Under the pieces are notes generated by a model. The model saw nothing but the letters and a program-made list of their open reading frames with translations, searched no databases and was not told where the DNA came from. The position numbers and the translations under genes are program-made. A stretch of 34,273 nucleotides of DNA. Origin: Thermacetogenium sp. UBA5472. GTDB taxonomy: Bacteria; Bacillota; DSM-12270; Thermacetogeniales; Thermacetogeniaceae. Positions 31,779-34,273 of this stretch are shown piece by piece (positions within the stretch are counted from its first letter, which is position 1; each line of letters begins with the position of its first letter). The stretch spans positions 1-34,273 of the forward strand of contig DIQC01000039.1 of assembly GCA_002426495.1 (NCBI GenBank). The letters are read 5' to 3'.

Positions 31779-31893
31779 TGAAACATAGGCGTTTCCCTGT
31801 TTGGTTGTGCTCTGCCAGTCTAGAAGAGTTTTGCCACTCATGTTTCATACGCAGCGAAGTAAAGAGCGCCAGCTACTATTCTTCCATATTATA
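31779..31893 (-). ncRNA. Candidate small transcript between gdhA and rpmG
   Basis: A good extended -10 (TGG then TATAAT at 31888-31893) has no gene of its own. The -35 region is weak (TTGGAA at only 15 bases). About 40-100 bases downstream, TGAAACAT and ATGTTTCA (plus strand 31840-31847 and 31779-31786) form an 8-bp inverted repeat, followed by AAAAAGCATTTTTATT, a terminator-like end. This could be a short untranslated RNA of about 110 bases, or an upstream promoter for rpmG whose leader is structured. The 363-base interval 31671-32033 holds no other gene that I recognise. Confidence 0.3.
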
Positions 31894-31982
31894 CCACAGG
31901 ACATGCCTTTCCAAGGCCCTTTAGCAACTTTAATAGCCATAGAAAAATACTTGTTTGAGAGACTTACACCAAGTTAGTCATG

Positions 31983-32018
31983 TACTTAGAGTAGAAGCTT
32001 TGCGACCTACTCTAAGTA
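31983..32018 (-). repeat. 12-bp inverted repeat just after gdhA
   Basis: TACTTAGAGTAG (31983-31994) and CTACTCTAAGTA (32007-32018) form a perfect 12-bp stem with a 12-base loop, starting 16 bases after the gdhA stop. No U-run follows on the coding strand, so it is not a classic intrinsic terminator. It may stabilise the mRNA 3' end or terminate weakly. Confidence 0.6.
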
Positions 32019-32033
32019 AAGTTTCTCCATCGT

Positions 32034-33374
32034 TTAAACAACCCCCTGAGCAAGCATGGCATCCGCTACTTTGACAAAACCGGCGATATTGGCACCATCT
32101 AGATAGTTTACATGATTGCCATTTTTGCCATAAGTCACACACTGTTCATGGATATTTTTCATAATACCCCGCAGCTTGCAGTCAACGTCATTAGCTGACC
32201 AGCAATAATGCATGCTGTTTTGGCTCATCTCTAACCCACTTACTGCCACACCACCTGCATTAGCGGCCTTACCCGGGGCAACCAGCAGACCGGCATCTTG
32301 CAGCATATCCACGGCATCAAGAGTGCAGGGCATATTGGCTGCCTCAACAACACATTTACAGCCGTTATTGATCAAATGTCTGGCATCATCCTGACACAGT
32401 TCGTTCTGTGTTGCAGTGGGAACAGCAATATCACAGGAAACATCCCAGGGCTTTCTCCCTTCAACCCACTGTAACCCGAATTTATCCGCAAAATCACGTG
32501 CCGGGCGACGATACACGACCCAGAGATCCCTTAAATAATCCAACTTCTCACCCTTGATCCCATCGGGATCATAAACATATCCATTTTCATCTGCAACTGT
32601 AATCACCTTGGCGCCGTATTGGCTGGCCTTTTCAATTAAGAAACTCCCAACATTTCCATAACCGGAGATAGTTATTGTTTTTCCCTCTAAGTCCTCACCA
32701 CGTGTCTTCAACATCTCCTGCAGGAAATAAACAACACCATAACCTGTAGCCTCCGGACGCATAAGGCTGCCGCCCCAAGCAAATCCCTTGCCTGTCAGCA
32801 CACCGTGGAAAACATTGGTGATCTTTTTATACTGGCCAAAAAGATACCCGATCTCCCTGCTGCCAACGCCAATATCCCCGGCTGGTACATCTGTATCAGG
32901 CCCTAGATAACGATAGAGCTCTGTCATAAACGCCTGACAGAAGCGCATAACCTCCTGGTCCGATTTGCCTCGAGGATCAAAATCGGCACCACCTTTTCCA
33001 CCACCAAGTGGCAGAGTAGTCAAGGAATTCTTAAACACCTGCTCAAAAGCGAGAAATTTCAAAACCCCCAAATTCACAGATGGATGAAAACGCAGGCCAC
33101 CTTTATAGGGTCCGATGGCGCTGTTCATCTGCACACGGTATCCACGGTTGATCTGGACTTCCCCTTTGTCATCAATCCAGGGAACACGAAACATTACTAC
33201 TCGTTCAGGTTCTACAATCCTTTCCAATATCTTTGCTTTTCCGTACTCGGGATGCTGCTCCAAAAAAGGCAGAAGAGACCTGCCGACCTCATAAACAGCT
33301 TGATGAAATTCCTTTTCTCCTGGATTCTTGCTGACAACTTGATTGATAAAATCATTTAGGCGCTGCTCTGACAT
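32034..33374 (-). CDS. gdhA: Glutamate dehydrogenase, hexameric class I
   Basis: The enzyme interconverts 2-oxoglutarate plus ammonia and glutamate using NAD(P)H. From the ATG at 33374 (9 bases after GGAG) the product has 446 residues, almost the length of E. coli GdhA. K127 in LGGGKGGADFDPRG is the catalytic Lys, and D167 in DVPAGDIGVG the catalytic Asp. The Rossmann motif GYGNVGS is at about 238-244, followed by VADENG where cofactor choice is decided. NADP or NAD preference is not clear from sequence. An upstream in-frame ATG five codons earlier overlaps the binding site. It is not part of the usual ribosomal cluster, so its place between rrn and rpmG is local. Confidence 0.96.
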   Translation of the reverse strand: MSEQRLNDFINQVVSKNPGEKEFHQAVYEVGRSLLPFLEQHPEYGKAKILERIVEPERVVMFRVPWIDDKGEVQINRGYRVQMNSAIGPYKGGLRFHPSVNLGVLKFLAFEQVFKNSLTTLPLGGGKGGADFDPRGKSDQEVMRFCQAFMTELYRYLGPDTDVPAGDIGVGSREIGYLFGQYKKITNVFHGVLTGKGFAWGGSLMRPEATGYGVVYFLQEMLKTRGEDLEGKTITISGYGNVGSFLIEKASQYGAKVITVADENGYVYDPDGIKGEKLDYLRDLWVVYRRPARDFADKFGLQWVEGRKPWDVSCDIAVPTATQNELCQDDARHLINNGCKCVVEAANMPCTLDAVDMLQDAGLLVAPGKAANAGGVAVSGLEMSQNSMHYCWSANDVDCKLRGIMKNIHEQCVTYGKNGNHVNYLDGANIAGFVKVADAMLAQGVV

Positions 33375-33487
33375 ACCCGTATTCTCCATCCTTCCGTCTA
33401 GAATAGCTCGCTAAGCATAGCAAACATAGATATATTCTTCATTCTATGGATTTATCCTGCATTCTACCCTTGAAGGCAGGTACAAAT

Positions 33488-33730
33488 TCAGCGCTTCAGC
33501 AGTTCCCTTTCAGCAAATTGGACCAACTCTTCCAGTTGCTTGATGCCTTTCTCGCGTTTTCTACGATCAACACCACCTATATGATGACCTGTGGAGCGCA
33601 ACAAAAACATTGTTTGCTCCTCCATCTCCGCCAAATCGCCTCGCAATTCGGCCACCTTTACTCGCAAATCCTCTTTGCTCATCTGCTGTAATTCTTCTCG
33701 CAATTCTTCCATCTGTTCTTTATCAAACAT
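33488..33730 (-). CDS. Small helical protein, function unknown
   Basis: An 80-residue product, starting MFDKEQMEELREELQQMSKE, with no Cys and no membrane segment. The composition is highly charged: many Glu, Lys, Arg and Leu, with heptad-like spacing at about residues 7-40 and 60-80, interrupted by STGHHIGGVDRRKREKG near 46-62. It looks like two helices or a coiled coil with a His-His-Ile-Gly-Gly turn. I do not recognise the family. A GGGGGG site lies about 12 bases before the ATG, and a possible promoter at 33785. It ends about 113 bases before gdhA, in the same direction. The coding character looks real, since the frame is open and well biased. Confidence 0.65.
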   Translation of the reverse strand: MFDKEQMEELREELQQMSKEDLRVKVAELRGDLAEMEEQTMFLLRSTGHHIGGVDRRKREKGIKQLEELVQFAERELLKR

Positions 33731-33784
33731 ATTATTTTATATCCCCCCCTAGATAGTCTTCCCCCGTATACCCAGAGAACCACT

Positions 33785-33790
33785 ATTGTA
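33785..33790 (-). promoter_or_regulatory. Possible extended -10 promoter for the small helical gene
   Basis: The minus strand reads TGTTACAAT, an extended -10 with TACAAT at 33785-33790. No good -35 box is present 17 bases upstream (TGAGTC). Transcription would start about 50 bases before the ATG at 33730. The prediction is weak. Confidence 0.4.
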
Positions 33791-34143
33791 ACACATAACA
33801 AAGGCTAGACTCATTTACAGATTACATCCAACAACCTGATCAAGTAACCAGGGATGATACTAAATATGAAAATAAAAGTTGTCCTAAAACCACTGACAGA
33901 ACTATAGGCAATCTATCCACATTATTTTTATAGAACAGCGCAGGAGGTGATCCCATTCGCCATTCCTAAGAAATGAGCTTACTATCTACATATTATATAT
34001 CATTATTTCATTCATCTCATCCCGCTAACGAAAATAGCAGAATGGCAGTCCGCTGCAAAGATGACAATTTCTATTAGCTTATCCTGGTTTGTCTAAAGCA
34101 AATAACCTGGCACCTGCACCTGAGATGAACTCCAAATGCAAAT
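33791..34143. other. Gene-poor stretch between tRNA-Asn and the small helical gene
   Basis: I find no convincing gene here on either strand. Notable content is AGGAGGTGATCC on the plus strand at about 33942-33953 and an unassigned minus-strand frame near 34015-34085 that has no start codon. Both are discussed under findings. The sequence is AT-rich with no obvious terminator beyond 34144-34167. Confidence 0.5.
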
Positions 34144-34167
34144 AAGCAGAACTATATAGTTCTGCTT
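34144..34167 (-). terminator. Hairpin after tRNA-Asn, probable rrn terminator
   Basis: AAGCAGAACT (34144-34153) and AGTTCTGCTT (34158-34167) form a 10-bp perfect stem with a 4-base loop (ATAT), starting 3 bases after the tRNA 3' end. The coding strand continues TATTTGCATTT, a modest U-rich run. It probably ends the rRNA/tRNA transcript. Confidence 0.6.
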
Positions 34168-34170
34168 TTA

Positions 34171-34245
34171 TGGCTCCCCGGGCAGGATTCGAACCTGCAA
34201 CAATCCGGTTAACAGCCGGATGCTCTACCGTTGAGCTACCGAGGA
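34171..34245 (-). tRNA. tRNA-Asn (anticodon GUU)
   Basis: The 75-base minus-strand sequence folds as a complete cloverleaf. The acceptor stem is TCCTCGG with CCGGGGA (one G-U), followed by G and encoded CCA. The D arm is GCTC/GAGC, the anticodon arm TCCGG-CTGTTAA-CCGGA with anticodon GTT, and the T arm GCAGG-TTCGAAT-CCTGC. It lies about 10 bases after a 5S rRNA, the usual rrn-tRNA-Asn arrangement of Bacillota. Confidence 0.97.
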
Positions 34246-34255
34246 AAATATTTAA

Positions 34256-34273
34256 TCTGGCAGCGACTTACTC
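34256..34273 (-). rRNA. rrf: 5S rRNA, last bases (cut by window edge)
   Basis: The minus strand at the window edge reads GAGTAAGTCGCTGCCAG, which matches the conserved 3' end of bacterial 5S rRNA (GAGTAGGTCGCTGCCAG in many Clostridia). Only about 17 bases are visible, but the match and the adjacent tRNA-Asn make it likely. The exact 3' end (34256 or 34257) is approximate. An rRNA operon must extend to the right of the window. Confidence 0.8.

Noticed and set aside
31760..31852. A 28-codon minus-strand frame (starting MKHEWQNSSRL) before rpmG
   Set aside because: No ribosome binding site, and its 3' end runs into the -35 box of the rpmG promoter.
33945..33975. A nine-codon plus-strand frame starting GTG inside AGGAGGTGATCC
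   Set aside because: The start codon overlaps the binding site itself, and nine codons carry no information. The 16S-complementary motif is reported as a finding instead.
1..34273. CRISPR arrays, intact insertion sequences, integrase sites or defence genes
   Set aside because: No regularly spaced repeats, transposase, integrase or nuclease frames were found on reading both strands. The window is a conserved housekeeping cluster.

Overview
The window is the core translation and transcription cluster of a Gram-positive, Clostridia-type member of the Bacillota. All genes lie on the minus strand, so transcription runs from the right edge to the left edge. The assignment rests on gene order (rpmG-secE-nusG-rplKA-rplJL-rpoBC-rplGB-rpsLG-fusA-tuf, S10-spc-alpha genes, truA), strong AGGAGG ribosome binding sites, the zinc forms of S14, S4, L33, L36 and L24, an adenylate kinase with a zinc lid, and a Cys-rich insert in EF-Tu of the kind I recall from Peptococcaceae-like Clostridia. 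I cannot name the species.

Right edge (34273 to about 31990): the last bases of a 5S rRNA and a complete tRNA-Asn(GUU) with encoded CCA mark the end of an rRNA operon pointing into the window. After a 440-base stretch without a convincing gene come a small unrecognised helical protein and a glutamate dehydrogenase (gdhA).

Middle right (31990 to 27640): rpmG, secE, nusG, rplK and rplA follow a sigma-A-like promoter. rplJ and rplL have their own promoter, an L10 leader and an attenuator. A strong bidirectional terminator follows rplL, and a near-consensus promoter for rpoB lies directly behind it.

Middle (27640 to 15560): rpoB and rpoC are followed by a 144-base structured element bounded by an 11-bp inverted repeat. 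Next is a strong promoter for rplGB (L7Ae-like), rpsL, rpsG, fusA and tuf.

Left (15510 to 1): one dense run of 31 genes from rpsJ to truA. It holds the S10 and spc ribosomal proteins, secY, adk, map, a KOW protein, infA, rpmJ, rpsM, rpsK, rpsD, rpoA, rplQ and a truA gene cut by the left edge. Genes overlap or are a few bases apart. Two genes often found here are missing: rpmD (L30) between rpsE and rplO, and the ECF transporter genes between rplQ and truA.

Together these genes build both ribosomal subunits, RNA polymerase, the elongation factors, the Sec channel and N-terminal methionine removal, so the window is mainly conserved housekeeping sequence. I found no CRISPR array, defence system, prophage or intact insertion sequence. 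The points worth a second look are regulatory RNA (the rplJ attenuator, the element after rpoC, a candidate small RNA before rpmG, a possibly leaderless ORF before rpoB), the missing rpmD, and unusual protein extensions (acidic RpoB tail and RpoA linker, long SecE N-terminus, EF-Tu Cys insert).
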